From positions 806,001-870,000 of the forward strand of contig NZ_FOKV01000001.1 in assembly GCF_900112105.1 (NCBI RefSeq): DNA of 64,000 nucleotides, in the 5' to 3' direction. The notes below the pieces were generated by a model. That model worked only from the letters and a program-made list of their open reading frames with translations, searched no databases and was not told the DNA's origin. The position numbers and the translations under genes were made by a program. Source of the stretch: Zunongwangia mangrovi. GTDB lineage: Bacteria > Bacteroidota > Bacteroidia > Flavobacteriales > Flavobacteriaceae. Shown in pieces: positions 17,330 through 27,860 of this stretch (the stretch's first letter is position 1; each line of letters begins with the position of its first letter).

Positions 17330-19765
17330 TTAGTTTTCGATTTTCTGGTTTTTGTGATTCTCGTCGTCTTTCGAGATTTCTTCCTCATCTTCTGGTGTGG
17401 CAATAATGCGCATTGCAGGTTCTTTAAGGGTTTCTTTATTAGCGATACTTCGCTCTAAAGACAATAATAAAGAAGGTAATAACAGCAGGTTAGAAAGCAT
17501 AGCAAAAAGTAAAGTAGCCGAAACTAATCCTCCAAGTGCCACCGTGCCACCAAAACTACTAATCATAAAAACAGAGAATCCAAAAAATAGAACGATCGAT
17601 GTGTAGAACATACTTACACCGGTTTCTCTTAATGCCGCATATACCGAACGTTTAATTTTCCAGTCATTGGCTTTAAGTTCCTGCCTGTATTTCGCCAAAA
17701 AGTGAATAGTGTCGTCTACAGAAATTCCAAAGGCGATACTAAAAACTAATATGGTTGAAGGTTTTATAGGCACTCCCAAAAAGCCCATCATTCCGGCGGT
17801 AATCAGTAACGGTAATAAGTTGGGCACCAAAGAAATTAAGATCATTCTAAACGATCTAAACATCCACGCCATTAATAATGCGATTAGAACGATAGCTAGC
17901 GATAAAGAAAGTACAAGATTATGAACCAGATATGTGGTTCCTTTTTGGAAAACTAATGCTTTCCCTGTCATGCTTACTTCATAGCGATCTTCTGGAAAAA
18001 TCTTATGAATTTTTGGCCAAAGATTATCTTCGATCTTTTCCATCTTATCGGTTCCAATATCTTTCATAAAGGTGGTGATCCTTGCAAATTGCCCGGTAGA
18101 ATCTACATAGGTGTTTACAAGATCATCATTGCCTTCCATGTTCTTAGTATAGGGCAAAATGAAATTTTGTTCCTGTGATGAAGGTAGTTGGTAATATTTT
18201 GGATTGCCATTATAATACGCCTGCTTACTGTATTTCACTAAGCGTGTAATCGATAATGGTTGTGAAAGTTCTGGTTCTTCAGCGATTAGATCTTCAAGTC
18301 TTTCTAATCTTTTTAAGCTTGAAGATTTTAAAACGCCACGCGGTCTTTTAGTATCTACTAAGATCTCTAGTGGCATAATTCCGTCGAACTCTTCTTCAAA
18401 GAATTTTACATCTTTAAAGAAGTCGGCTTGCTGCGGCATGTCTTCTAAAAGACTTCCTGAAATTTTAATATTATAGATCCCAATGATGCTTAGAGCCAAA
18501 AGGCCTACTGCAGAAAAATAGACTGCAATTCGGTGATGCCGAACCATTTTTTCCATCCAGCCTACAAAACTGCCAATCCATTGCCTGTTAAGGTGTTTTA
18601 GGTGTTTTGACTTCGGAATTTTCATATAACTGTAGATCACTGGAATGATCAATAATGAAAGGATAAATATCGCTACAATATTTATAGAAGCAACGATACC
18701 AAATTCCTTCAGTAACTTACTTTCAGTTAAGATGAATGTGGCAAATCCTGAAGCCGTTGTAATGTTGGTCATTAAAGTAGCATTTCCTACTTTGGCGATA
18801 ACCCTTTGTAAAGATTTTGCCTGGTTACCATGTTTTTGTATTTCCTGCTGATATTTATTGATAAGGAAAATACAGTTAGGAATCCCGATAACAATAATTA
18901 GCGGCGGAATTAAAGCGGTTAAGACGGTAATTTCATAATGCATTAAACCAATAGTTCCAAAGGCCCACATTACACCAATACAAACCGTAACCATCGAAAT
19001 TACTGTGGCTCTTATCGATCTAAAAAAGAAGAAAAAGATCAAAGAGGTTACTGCTAAAGCAGCACCTATAAAAAGACCAATTTCGTCAATAATGTTCTGT
19101 GAGTTTAGCGTACGGATATAAGGCATTCCAGAAACACGAACATCGATACCTGTTTTAGACTCAAAATCTTTGATCATAGGATCCAGATTTTCGATCACAA
19201 AATCCTTTCTTGCTTTAGAATTTACGATCTCTTTATTAAGATATAAAGCAGATTGGATCGTATTTGAATGTGCACTATACACCAGGTTTTCGTAGAATGG
19301 AAGCTTAGTAAAAAGTTCATCTTCGTAGGTGGCTAATTGTAGACTATCTGGATTAGTTTCAGTAATAAAAGGCACCATCTCGAAGCGCTTAGGATCTTCA
19401 AACTTTTTAAGCTTGTTTAGATTGCCTATAGAAATAGCATAATCTACTTCAGGAAAACTTTGTAAACTATCGTTAAGTGATTTCCAGGCCTGGTAATTTT
19501 TTTCAGTAAAAAGAGTTGAGTCTTTAACTCCCATCACGATCAGGTTCCCTTCTTCACCAAACTTGTCCAAAAAGGCATTATATTCCTGGTTTACTTCGTG
19601 ATCGTCGGGTAATAAATTGGCTTCGGTAAACGAAAATCTCATGTTTTTCCACTGCGATGCGAAGAATGCGGTAGTGGCCAAAATGAGTAAAATAATAACA
19701 ATCCTGTTACGTAAAATAAGTCGGGCAACAGAATTCCAAAAGCCAAAGGTGAAAATCTTAGACAT
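17330..19765 (-). CDS. MMPL/RND-family exporter
   Basis: This 811-residue inner-membrane protein has the two-fold RND layout: one helix at residues 15-35, a large periplasmic domain, a bundle of helices near residues 228-380, a second periplasmic domain, and another bundle near residues 630-775. It matches the MMPL/hydrophobe exporter branch rather than drug-type AcrB, since it is shorter and lacks AcrB-length loops. Conserved membrane motifs [12 protein letters not shown] and [16 protein letters not shown] contain the polar residues that carry proton flow. Related proteins export lipids or hopanoids; the substrate here is unknown. The C-terminus is a charged tail ([11 protein letters not shown]). 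Confidence 0.85.
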   Translation of the reverse strand: MSKIFTFGFWNSVARLILRNRIVIILLILATTAFFASQWKNMRFSFTEANLLPDDHEVNQEYNAFLDKFGEEGNLIVMGVKDSTLFTEKNYQAWKSLNDSLQSFPEVDYAISIGNLNKLKKFEDPKRFEMVPFITETNPDSLQLATYEDELFTKLPFYENLVYSAHSNTIQSALYLNKEIVNSKARKDFVIENLDPMIKDFESKTGIDVRVSGMPYIRTLNSQNIIDEIGLFIGAALAVTSLIFFFFFRSIRATVISMVTVCIGVMWAFGTIGLMHYEITVLTALIPPLIIVIGIPNCIFLINKYQQEIQKHGNQAKSLQRVIAKVGNATLMTNITTASGFATFILTESKLLKEFGIVASINIVAIFILSLLIIPVIYSYMKIPKSKHLKHLNRQWIGSFVGWMEKMVRHHRIAVYFSAVGLLALSIIGIYNIKISGSLLEDMPQQADFFKDVKFFEEEFDGIMPLEILVDTKRPRGVLKSSSLKRLERLEDLIAEEPELSQPLSITRLVKYSKQAYYNGNPKYYQLPSSQEQNFILPYTKNMEGNDDLVNTYVDSTGQFARITTFMKDIGTDKMEKIEDNLWPKIHKIFPEDRYEVSMTGKALVFQKGTTYLVHNLVLSLSLAIVLIALLMAWMFRSFRMILISLVPNLLPLLITAGMMGFLGVPIKPSTILVFSIAFGISVDDTIHFLAKYRQELKANDWKIKRSVYAALRETGVSMFYTSIVLFFGFSVFMISSFGGTVALGGLVSATLLFAMLSNLLLLPSLLLSLERSIANKETLKEPAMRIIATPEDEEEISKDDENHKNQKIEN

Positions 19766-19785
19766 GCGTAATTTTTAAGCGCGCG

Positions 19786-19793
19786 CAAAGGTA
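19786..19793 (-). promoter_or_regulatory. Predicted promoter of the MMPL exporter gene (-7 element)
   Basis: The minus strand reads TACCTTTG, matching TAnnTTTG, 20 bases before the ATG at 19765. A CTG lies about 20 bases further upstream as a weak -33. Confidence 0.5.
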
Positions 19794-19842
19794 ACAAAAG
19801 ACAGCCTAAAAATCAGGTTTTTGAGCATTAAACTCGCTTATT

Positions 19843-22302
19843 TTAAAACCTGATGTTCAAGGTGAATTTAAAAGCAAAGTTCTGGCTAAAGCCAGGTAGG
19901 TGATAAGAGCCGTAACGATAAGCGGTTGAAAGTCCAAACCCAGAGATGATCTTGTTAATTTCTAGACCAACTTCAGAGTAGCCCTGGTTTAAACTTTTAA
20001 AGTCGATATTTTGGTGACGATCCATATGACCAATATCACCAATGGCATGCCTGCTTATTAATACAATTTCAGGCTGAAAGAAATTAGAGAATTTTATTGG
20101 TCGCAATTGATGTCTCATGTGCAACATCGCAAGTCGGTCGCTATAAAATTCGTTATAATACATGGTTTCGAAACTGGTTTTTCCGGCAACAGAGAATCGT
20201 TTTAAAACCGCTTCCTGCCTCGATGAGTTTGGATAGGCATGAAATGTATGCGTTAGCGGTAAAGTTCCCGTGGCATAATTTCCTTCCAAAATAAACTCGG
20301 TTCTGGAAAGATCTAACCTGCTAATCGTGTATTCTAATTTTAAGCCTGTTCTTAAAAAGTTGAAGTCGCCATTAGCAACATCAGCAAAACCTTTATCGAT
20401 CTGAGCGGTGATCCTTGGGTAGTGGCGCTCAACCAAAATAGAGTTTTCTGGAGTCTCAAGATATTCACTAAAAGGCTCCCAGCTAAAAGAAATTCCCGCT
20501 GTGCTTACCGTGTATTCATGATAAAGTTCGCCATTGTATAAAAAAGCATACTCCCTGGCGTTAAAAACTTCGGTTTGACTAAAGCGAATTTCAGAAGATA
20601 ATTGCGGATTTATACGATGTTCTAAACCAGCGTAATATTGTTCGTAATTATAAAAGAAGTTAATATTTACGAATCTTGGCTCGATTAGATAAAATTTTGG
20701 CGGTGCTTTTAAATAATTAAAACTTGCCACTTCCTTTATATCTCGGGTATAGCCCAACTTTAAATTAGTTCCGGTAGAGCGATTAAGATAAATATTGGTG
20801 TTTAGGTTGTATTTTGCTTTCTCGTCGCCAAAACCATATACAAAATAACCGCCTACATTGAACTTTTTCGATAATCGATCGTTAGTTTTTCCGCCAATTC
20901 CAAGTCGAACACCTTCAAAATTATTGTACTTAAAAAGTTTACTTAATTGTAAATCCCAAAAAGCTAATGGATAATAACCGTTAGCCATTGCTTTTTTAAC
21001 TTCGATCTTTCTTTCGATATTTCGGGTTTTAATGATGCTGTCCACATATATAGAAGTAGCTTCATCTTTTGCGGTATAAGGTTCTTTTCGATTTGAGTTC
21101 CAAAAATCTTCCTGTTGTTGGTTTGCTTCAGGAATAACCGAGATTGCTGCGGAAGCTTTTTCGATCTTCGGAATAGTATTTAGCTGATAGTCGTAATTTA
21201 TCGTCGTGGCATCCAGATAAAGATCGGTATCGATCGGGTCGTTGTTAAATATGCTTGAAATAGATAAACGACGCTGAATGGTGCCCAGTGAAATATTTCC
21301 GCCAAAAACCGAAATATCTTTACCTCCTGTGCCAGGCCTAATTTTAATGTCTCGTTTTTTAAGAAGCCAAACTTCTTTATCAGTATCGAAATCATAATCT
21401 TCATGAATTTCAAGATCGATCTCACCAATTAATCGGGTTTCTGTTTTTTGTATTCCGTAGTTTAAAGTATCCAGATGAATCACACCTTCTAACCCGGCAA
21501 TTACTTCTTCTCTTTTTGGTTTAAAGTAGATCAAATAGGCTGGTCGCTCTGCATTTAAAGTGTCCAGGATGCGATATTCGTAATTTCTGAAGGCATTTTT
21601 TGCAAGTGGCCCGGCATATTCGGTTTGAAAAATCGAATAATTATTTTCATAAAAAGAGGTGGGGTAAATATCCAAACTTAAAACATCATAGATAGGTTTT
21701 TTAAATCCTGCGGTTTTTAAACCTAAAACCTCTTCTTTGCCTCCGTGTTTTTGGTTGTAGGTATGTTTTGTAACTTTTTCTGAAAGATAAGCCCTGGCAA
21801 CATTTACGATAGTAGCAATTTCACTGTTTGTACTATCTGTAGTAAGCTGGATAGGATTTTTCTCGTTGTCTATAAGGAATTTTGAGTACGATCGATACTC
21901 AAAACCATCTAAAGCTTCTCTGGGATCATTAATTTCCCTGTTTTCGATCGCTTTTTCGATAAGTTTGTTTGCAGGATTGCGATAAGAGGAAATATAAACA
22001 GTGTTTAATTTCTCATAATCTGGATAAAGCTGAAGTAAAACTGGTTTACTTTCTTCGGAAATTTTAAAATCTCGCGTATAAAAGCCAAGATAAGAAACTG
22101 AGATTTTTACAGCCTTTTTTCCTTCTAGATCAAGCTGAAAACTACCGTCGATTTTCGATAATATCGGGCTACTTTCTTTAATACTTATTTTAGCATAAGC
22201 CAAAGCTTCGCCGGTGATCGCATTGATCACTTTTCCCGGGATTTGTTGTGCATTGGCAAGAAATCCTGTAAGAATAAGAAGAAAGGTACAAACTAATCGC
22301 AT
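19843..22302 (-). CDS. DUF5686 outer-membrane protein with carboxypeptidase-regulatory-like domain
   Basis: This 819-residue protein has a signal peptide (residues 1-18, ending NAQ), then a carboxypeptidase-regulatory-like beta-sandwich domain (about residues 20-100: GKVINAITGEALAYAKISI), and a long C-terminal part rich in amphipathic strands that ends in an aromatic residue (FKFTLNIRF). That layout is the DUF5686 family of Bacteroidota, presumed outer-membrane barrels. The function is not established. It lies between frr and the MMPL exporter gene on the same strand, but terminator and promoter signals on its two sides suggest independent transcription. Confidence 0.85.
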   Translation of the reverse strand: MRLVCTFLLILTGFLANAQQIPGKVINAITGEALAYAKISIKESSPILSKIDGSFQLDLEGKKAVKISVSYLGFYTRDFKISEESKPVLLQLYPDYEKLNTVYISSYRNPANKLIEKAIENREINDPREALDGFEYRSYSKFLIDNEKNPIQLTTDSTNSEIATIVNVARAYLSEKVTKHTYNQKHGGKEEVLGLKTAGFKKPIYDVLSLDIYPTSFYENNYSIFQTEYAGPLAKNAFRNYEYRILDTLNAERPAYLIYFKPKREEVIAGLEGVIHLDTLNYGIQKTETRLIGEIDLEIHEDYDFDTDKEVWLLKKRDIKIRPGTGGKDISVFGGNISLGTIQRRLSISSIFNNDPIDTDLYLDATTINYDYQLNTIPKIEKASAAISVIPEANQQQEDFWNSNRKEPYTAKDEATSIYVDSIIKTRNIERKIEVKKAMANGYYPLAFWDLQLSKLFKYNNFEGVRLGIGGKTNDRLSKKFNVGGYFVYGFGDEKAKYNLNTNIYLNRSTGTNLKLGYTRDIKEVASFNYLKAPPKFYLIEPRFVNINFFYNYEQYYAGLEHRINPQLSSEIRFSQTEVFNAREYAFLYNGELYHEYTVSTAGISFSWEPFSEYLETPENSILVERHYPRITAQIDKGFADVANGDFNFLRTGLKLEYTISRLDLSRTEFILEGNYATGTLPLTHTFHAYPNSSRQEAVLKRFSVAGKTSFETMYYNEFYSDRLAMLHMRHQLRPIKFSNFFQPEIVLISRHAIGDIGHMDRHQNIDFKSLNQGYSEVGLEINKIISGFGLSTAYRYGSYHLPGFSQNFAFKFTLNIRF

Positions 22303-22339
22303 ATATTATTCCTGGGAAATTTCAGATAAAAAGATGCAC

Positions 22340-22390
22340 AAAAAAAGCCAAATTAGGACCGCTACAAACAGTAAAAAGCAATCCCAATTT
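22340..22390 (-). terminator. Terminator of pyrH-frr
   Basis: On the minus strand AAATTGGGATTGC pairs along 13 positions, including three G-T pairs, with GCGGTCCTAATTT around a 15-base loop, then runs into a T tract. It starts 31 bases after the frr stop. Confidence 0.7.
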
Positions 22391-22420
22391 GACTATGTTT
22401 TTCAGAAATTATTTCCATCA

Positions 22421-22975
22421 TTAAATGGTCATAATTTCTTTCTCTTTATTTTCTAAAATACTATCTATTTTAGCAATGTATTTATCGGTAAGTTCTTGAA
22501 TGTCTGCTTCGGCATTCTTTTGTAGATCTTCAGAAACATCTGTTTTCTTAAGCTCGTTGTTTGCTGTTTTACGATCGTTTCTTACACCAACTTTAGCATC
22601 TTCAGCTTCAGCTTTTGCTTGTTTTACCAATTGTTTACGGCGCTCTTCAGTTAATGGCGGTACGCTAATAATTACGCTATCACCATTATTCATTGGATTA
22701 AAACCAAGGTTTGCCTGTAAAATTCCTTTTTCGATATTAGGAATACTTCCTTTTTCAAAAGGTTGTACAGAAATTGTTCGGGCATCTGGAGCGTTTACGT
22801 TCGCAACCTGATTTAAAGGGGTTAAAGAACCGTAGTATTCTACCATTACACTTCCTAGCATACTTGGGCTGGCTTTACCGGCTCTAATATTTAGTAATTG
22901 CTTGTTTAAGTGCGAAATGGCTTTTTGCATCCCTTCTTCAGCAGAATCTATGATTAATTCAATTTCCTCTTCCAT
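22421..22975 (-). CDS. frr: Ribosome recycling factor
   Basis: RRF splits post-termination ribosomes together with EF-G. The 184-residue length and the motifs RAGKASPSML (residues 31-40), NVNAPDARTISVQPFEKG (about residues 58-75) and the C-terminal helix are typical. It follows pyrH by 31 bases, the conserved bacterial order, and is closed by a hairpin terminator. Confidence 0.98.
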   Translation of the reverse strand: MEEEIELIIDSAEEGMQKAISHLNKQLLNIRAGKASPSMLGSVMVEYYGSLTPLNQVANVNAPDARTISVQPFEKGSIPNIEKGILQANLGFNPMNNGDSVIISVPPLTEERRKQLVKQAKAEAEDAKVGVRNDRKTANNELKKTDVSEDLQKNAEADIQELTDKYIAKIDSILENKEKEIMTI

Positions 22976-23006
22976 GATGTGTTATTTAAACTGTATCTTC
23001 TGGTTT

Positions 23007-23714
23007 TTATAAATTTACTTTTGTTCCCACATTTTCTCCGGTAACTACTTTTATTAGGTTTCCTGGAGTGTTCATGTCGAAAACAATAATTGGTAATTCG
23101 TTTTCCTGGCTTAATGTAAAGGCGGTTGTATCCATTACTTTAAGGCCTTTTCTAATCACATCGTCAAACGATATAAAATCGAATTTCGTTGCTTTTTTAT
23201 CTTTTTCTGGATCTGCAGTGTAAATTCCATCTACCCGTGTTCCTTTTAAGATAACATCTGCTTTAATTTCGATAGCTCTAAGCACCGCAGCAGAATCTGT
23301 TGTAAAATATGGATTTCCTGTTCCTCCTCCAAAAATTACTACTCTGCCTTTTTCAAGATGTCTAATTGCTTTCCTTCTAATAAAAGGTTCTGCAACTTCA
23401 TTGATCTTAATTGCAGATTGTAATCTTGTTTGGATGCCGGCATCTTCTAATGCGCTCTGCAGCGCTAATCCATTGATTACGGTAGCAAGCATTCCCATGT
23501 GGTCTCCCTGTACACGATCCATTCCGCGACTTGCACCTGCAACTCCTCTAAAAATGTTGCCACCACCAATCACAATCGCAACTTCTACACCCTGGTCGAT
23601 TACAGATTTAACTTCTTCGGCATACTCTGCCAGTCTATCGGGATCTATACCATATTGGCGGTTTCCCATTAATGCTTCTCCAGATAATTTTAAAAGTACT
23701 CTTTTGTATTGCAT
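23007..23714 (-). CDS. pyrH: Uridylate kinase (UMP kinase)
   Basis: PyrH phosphorylates UMP to UDP in pyrimidine nucleotide synthesis. With the ATG at 23714 it is 235 residues, the usual length, beginning [16 protein letters not shown] longer reading frame from 23741 is unlikely because that ATG lies within the predicted promoter -7 element at 23739-23746. Motifs are the N-terminal [17 protein letters not shown] near residue 52, [18 protein letters not shown] near residues 121-138, and DGIYTADP near residue 164. It is co-transcribed with frr. The usual upstream rpsB-tsf genes are absent here. Confidence 0.97.
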   Translation of the reverse strand: MQYKRVLLKLSGEALMGNRQYGIDPDRLAEYAEEVKSVIDQGVEVAIVIGGGNIFRGVAGASRGMDRVQGDHMGMLATVINGLALQSALEDAGIQTRLQSAIKINEVAEPFIRRKAIRHLEKGRVVIFGGGTGNPYFTTDSAAVLRAIEIKADVILKGTRVDGIYTADPEKDKKATKFDFISFDDVIRKGLKVMDTTAFTLSQENELPIIVFDMNTPGNLIKVVTGENVGTKVNL

Positions 23715-23738
23715 GGCTAGTTTTAAAGATGAGTGCTG

Positions 23739-23746
23739 CAAATATA
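23739..23746 (-). promoter_or_regulatory. Predicted pyrH promoter (-7 element)
   Basis: The minus strand reads TATATTTG, a TAnnTTTG match with its G 24 bases before the ATG at 23714. Confidence 0.55.
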
Positions 23747-23898
23747 GCTAATATCTTAATTTGAAAAATCTTATCAATTAAAATTCTAAATCTTAAGAAT
23801 AATTTAGTATTTAAATTAGTTGTCAAACTGTCTGTAGTATTCAAAATGGCTGGATTTTTGTTATTTTCATTTTAATAATTGTTGAAAAAGAAATAAAA

Positions 23899-24588
23899 AT
23901 GATTGGATATTATTTGATAGCAGGAATCATGTTTATCGTGAGCCTGTACGTAAGTAATAAGCTTAAGAGTAAGTTTAAGAAATATTCCAAAATGCATTTG
24001 CAAAATGGAATGAGCGGTAAAGAGATCGCTGAAAAAATGTTGCGAGACAACGGTATTCACGATGTAAAAGTGATTTCTACACCGGGAATGCTTTCAGACC
24101 ATTATAATCCAAGCAAAAGAACTGTAAATTTAAGTGAAGGTGTTTACTCCCAAAGGAATGCTGCTGCGGCTGCCGTAGCTGCGCACGAATGTGGGCACGC
24201 TGTACAGCATGCAAAGTCCTATGGTTGGTTAAAGATGAGAAGTGCTTTGGTGCCAGTGGTTAGCGTGGCTTCTAATTTATCGCAATGGGTAATATTAGCA
24301 GGTTTAGTTTTACTTTATACCAGCACTTTAGGACCTACGATATTCTTTATCGGGATTATACTTTTTGGGATGGGAACCCTATTTAGTTTTATCACGCTTC
24401 CAGTAGAATACGATGCAAGTAACCGTGCATTAGCCTGGCTAGAAACCGAAAATATGCTAACAAGGCAAGAGCATGATGCAGCAAAAGATTCTTTAAAATG
24501 GGCTGCAAGAACTTATGTTGTGGCAGCTTTGGGCTCTCTTGCTACCTTGCTTTATTTTATTGGGATCTTTATGGGATCTCGTGATTAG
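23899..24588 (+). CDS. Membrane zinc metallopeptidase (DUF2268/YugP-type)
   Basis: This 229-residue protein is a membrane-embedded zinc protease of the YugP-like family. An N-terminal helix (residues 2-20) is followed by a soluble stretch, the catalytic motif AAHECGHAVQHA near residues 94-105 (HEXXH with E as the general base), and two or three hydrophobic helices (about residues 120-165 and 205-225). The segment VEYDASNRALAWLE near residues 174-187 is also conserved in the family. The substrate is unknown. It is transcribed divergently from pyrH and ends in its own terminator. Confidence 0.85.
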   Translation: MIGYYLIAGIMFIVSLYVSNKLKSKFKKYSKMHLQNGMSGKEIAEKMLRDNGIHDVKVISTPGMLSDHYNPSKRTVNLSEGVYSQRNAAAAAVAAHECGHAVQHAKSYGWLKMRSALVPVVSVASNLSQWVILAGLVLLYTSTLGPTIFFIGIILFGMGTLFSFITLPVEYDASNRALAWLETENMLTRQEHDAAKDSLKWAARTYVVAALGSLATLLYFIGIFMGSRD

Positions 24589-24613
24589 GTTTAATCAGAA
24601 ATACAAAATATCG

Positions 24614-24643
24614 AAAAGCAGGTGATCAGTCACCTGCTTTTTT
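24614..24643 (+). terminator. Terminator of the zinc peptidase gene
   Basis: GCAGGTGA (24618-24625) pairs with TCACCTGC (24630-24637) around TCAG, flanked by AAAA and a six-T run. Copy C of the dispersed repeat starts within its T tract. Confidence 0.9.
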
Positions 24644-24730
24644 ATTGGCACCGCCAAAGCGTACAATATCCCAGGCTTGCCTCGAATTTAAAAGTTTCTT
24701 TCTAACGAATGCCTTCTATGCTTGCCTCGA
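24641..24730. repeat. Dispersed intergenic repeat (copy C)
   Basis: This is the best-preserved copy: TTTATTGGCACCGCCAAAG (palindrome TTGGC-ACC-GCCAA), then AATATCCCAGGCTTGCCTCGA, then TTTCTAACGAATGCC and a second GCTTGCCTCGA. It aligns over its whole length with the copy at 52377-52470. Confidence 0.65.
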
Positions 24731-24830
24731 TGTAATTTACCTATAAGAATGCTAATTGCTGAATAATTTTAGGTGATATACTTCATTATTCTTTAATTTT
24801 GAATAATGTGCGATGATCTAAAATGCTCTG

Positions 24831-27794
24831 ATGAATAGTAAACTACTTTATTTTCTGCTGATATTCTCTTTTTTTACACTTAATTTTTATGCGCAAAAAG
24901 ATATAGCCAAACCCGTTTTTAGAGATTCTGCTCAGGCTATTTTTTCTGAAGCTATTTCAGAAAGTAGTTTGGTTCCTCCAAAAGATGAGCATAAAATATA
25001 CAATCCTAGAAATCGTGGGATCAATAAAGTAGTTCCCGGTAAAGGATATCCAAAAGGAGTTGATGCAGCATTGCAAAGTAAAAAAGGAAAAATCCCCTCC
25101 AGAGCGCCAATTTTAAACTTTGATGCGGTTACGACAAGATCTACACCATCAGATCCTACAGGGGTTGCTGGATTAAATCATTATTTAAATGCCTGGAATT
25201 CGGCTTTTTCAATTTATGATAAAGAGGGGAATATTTTAATGCCCCCGGCATCTTTAGCCAGTATTGGTGGAGAGTTTGAAGATGAAACTTTAGGTGATCC
25301 TATCGTAGTTTACGATCAATTTGCAGATCGCTATTTAATAAGTCAATTTAGTGATACACCAGAGAGTTTTTTGATCGCTGTTTCTCGAGGACCAGATCCG
25401 GTAAACGATGGCTGGTACACTTACCGCTTTTCTACAAATAGAGTACTGCCAGATTATCCAAAAATTTCAGTGTGGAGCGATGGTTATTATATCACCACAA
25501 ATAAAAATTCGAATACGGCAGATCAAAGCCAGGTGATCTATGTTATTGAGCGCGACCAAATGTTACAGGGAGAAACTGCTCAAGTTGTTTCTTTCCCTTT
25601 GCCGGGTATCGAAACCAATGGTTTTTATAGTCCGGCAGGATTTAATGCTATGGGAAATAATATGCCGCCAAGAGGTAATGCACCAATAATTTATCTTCAA
25701 GATGATGCCTGGGCGGGAGTGCCAGAAGATCATTTAAAGATTTGGCTTATAAATGTAGACTGGGATAATTTAAATAATTCTACTATAGAGGAATCGCAAC
25801 AGTTAGGATCTGCAAGCGGAGTTTCACCATTTACTGCCACTTTTGACGGAGGGGCTTTTAGCAATCTTGCGCAACCTGGTAATGCTCCAGATTTGGATGC
25901 ATTGCAAGCAACAATGATGTACATGACGCAGTATCGAAGATTTTTAGATCATAATTCGGTAGTGCTGAATTTTGTGGTCGATGTAGATCCTACCCAGGCC
26001 GAGCATGCCGGGATTCGATGGTATGAATTGCGTCAATATGGAGATGACAGCGATTGGATCGTTCACCAAGAGGGAACTTATGCACCTGATAAAAGTGACC
26101 GATTTAGCGGAAGTATAGGAATAGACGACCAAGGAAATATTGGTTTGGGATTTACGGTTTTAGACGATAGTCCTGGTGATCCTATTTTTCCATCTATTCG
26201 GTATACCGGTAGATACGAAGGTGACGAAATAGGTATAATGACGCTAGAAGAGCAAAGCCTGGTTGAAGGACAAAGCCCGAACCCAAGTTCACGATATGGT
26301 GATTATGCGCATCTAACGGTAGATCCTTCAGATGGGATCACTTTTTGGCATAATGCCGAATATTTTCAGGGAGAGAATAGGCTTAATCATGTAGGCGTTT
26401 TTAGGTTAGCTTCAGATCTAACTAGAGATGTTGGTATTACAGAGATCGTATCTCCAATCGATGCAAGTTTAGGTGCAAATGAGCAAATTACTGTAACGAT
26501 TAGAAACTTTGGTGTTAGCGCACAATCTAATATTCCGGTGAGTTATCGCCTTAACGGAGAAACGGTTAATGATGTGTATACAGACAGAATTGAAGGCGCT
26601 TCTTCAGTAGATTTCACTTTTTCTGAAACAGCAGATCTTTCTGAAACAGGGGAGTTTTATGAGATTGCGGTTCAAACAAATTTAGATGGCGACCAAAATT
26701 CGGCTAATGATACGATTTCTAGAATTATAAGAAACTTACCGCCAAGAGATGTTGGTGTTACCGCTGTAAATGCCCCGGTAACTTCAGAAAATCTTGGGAG
26801 AAATGAAGAAGTTTCGATCACAATAGAAAATTTTGGAGGAGAACCACAAAGTGATATTCCGGTTTGGTACCAGGTAGGAAGTAACAATCGGGTAGAAGAA
26901 ACCTATCCGGGAACAATTGCGGTTGGGGCAGATGCAGTTTACAACTTTCAGCAAACTGCAAATCTTTCTGTAGATGGTCGATATATGCTAACTGCAGGAA
27001 CACAACTTCAGGATGATTTCGATCCGTCTAATGATTCCCAAGAAGCTTCCGTAGCAAACCTTAATTGTATTCCCGAAGGTTCAGATTGTGACTTTGGGGA
27101 TGGGATTTCTTATTTTGAACTTGGTGATATTTTAAATGAACGCATTCCTTGTACAGATGGTTATGCCGATTTTATAAGTTATGCTACCAATTTAGATCGA
27201 GCTGAAGAAAATTATACGTTAACCGTAGAAACCTTTTTTCAGGCAGAAGGTGATGAAGAGCGATTTTCGATGTGGATCGACCTGGATGATGATGGTGAAT
27301 TTGATGATGACGAGCGATTAATTACTTCACAGTCTTTAACGCAGGCGAATACAGCTTTTCCTTTCGATTTTACCTTGCCAGAAAATGCTCCATTAGGGCA
27401 ACATTTGCTAAGAATTAGGGCTGGGGATGTGCGATATGAGGGCGATCTAAATAGTCCGTGCGATGTGATGGCTTATGGAACTACGCACGATTATTCAGTA
27501 AATATTATTGATAGCGAGCTGGATATTGAAGATTTTATTCTGAATGAAGCCGAATTGAAGGTTTTGGACGAATTTAATGGGCATTACCGAGTGGTGCTGG
27601 AAACTAGTTTTGACGAAACATTACGAATCACCGTACACAATGTATTAGGACAAAAAATGCTGGAAAATAAAGTTGAAAACAGTGGTGATGCTTATATCTA
27701 CGATCTAGATATGTCTTACGCAGCATGTGGTGTTTATCTGGTAAGGATCGGTACAAGGCAGGTAGGAAAAGTGAAACGTTTTATTGTTAAATAG
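24831..27794 (+). CDS. T9SS-secreted protein with CARDB-like repeats, GEVED domain and sorting tail
   Basis: This 987-residue protein has an N-terminal signal peptide (about residues 1-21), a large N-terminal region of unknown fold with repeated calcium-type DxDxD-like turns, two CARDB-like Ig repeats (starting RDVGITEIVSP near residue 542 and RDVGVTAVNAP near residue 642), and a GEVED domain with WIDLDDDGEFDDDE near residues 815-828. It ends in a type A T9SS sorting domain, with VHNVLGQKM near residue 935 and a basic last stretch (GKVKRFIVK). It is probably released or surface-anchored through T9SS. The substrate or role is unknown. Confidence 0.85.
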   Translation: MNSKLLYFLLIFSFFTLNFYAQKDIAKPVFRDSAQAIFSEAISESSLVPPKDEHKIYNPRNRGINKVVPGKGYPKGVDAALQSKKGKIPSRAPILNFDAVTTRSTPSDPTGVAGLNHYLNAWNSAFSIYDKEGNILMPPASLASIGGEFEDETLGDPIVVYDQFADRYLISQFSDTPESFLIAVSRGPDPVNDGWYTYRFSTNRVLPDYPKISVWSDGYYITTNKNSNTADQSQVIYVIERDQMLQGETAQVVSFPLPGIETNGFYSPAGFNAMGNNMPPRGNAPIIYLQDDAWAGVPEDHLKIWLINVDWDNLNNSTIEESQQLGSASGVSPFTATFDGGAFSNLAQPGNAPDLDALQATMMYMTQYRRFLDHNSVVLNFVVDVDPTQAEHAGIRWYELRQYGDDSDWIVHQEGTYAPDKSDRFSGSIGIDDQGNIGLGFTVLDDSPGDPIFPSIRYTGRYEGDEIGIMTLEEQSLVEGQSPNPSSRYGDYAHLTVDPSDGITFWHNAEYFQGENRLNHVGVFRLASDLTRDVGITEIVSPIDASLGANEQITVTIRNFGVSAQSNIPVSYRLNGETVNDVYTDRIEGASSVDFTFSETADLSETGEFYEIAVQTNLDGDQNSANDTISRIIRNLPPRDVGVTAVNAPVTSENLGRNEEVSITIENFGGEPQSDIPVWYQVGSNNRVEETYPGTIAVGADAVYNFQQTANLSVDGRYMLTAGTQLQDDFDPSNDSQEASVANLNCIPEGSDCDFGDGISYFELGDILNERIPCTDGYADFISYATNLDRAEENYTLTVETFFQAEGDEERFSMWIDLDDDGEFDDDERLITSQSLTQANTAFPFDFTLPENAPLGQHLLRIRAGDVRYEGDLNSPCDVMAYGTTHDYSVNIIDSELDIEDFILNEAELKVLDEFNGHYRVVLETSFDETLRITVHNVLGQKMLENKVENSGDAYIYDLDMSYAACGVYLVRIGTRQVGKVKRFIVK

Positions 27795-27814
27795 AGATGT
27801 TAGATCATAGGATC

Positions 27815-27844
27815 TTGCTTTAAAAATTAAACACCTTATTTTTG
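27815..27844 (+). promoter_or_regulatory. Promoter of xth with both elements
   Basis: A -33 TTG at 27815-27817 is followed after exactly 19 bases by the -7 element TATTTTTG (27837-27844), the canonical Bacteroidota arrangement. The xth ATG follows 16 bases later. Confidence 0.75.
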
Positions 27845-27860
27845 CCCAAAATCGATAAAA

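Noticed and set aside
23715-23741. Upstream ATG extending pyrH by nine residues
   Set aside because: It overlaps the predicted -7 element, and PyrH proteins normally begin at the [12 protein letters not shown] segment.
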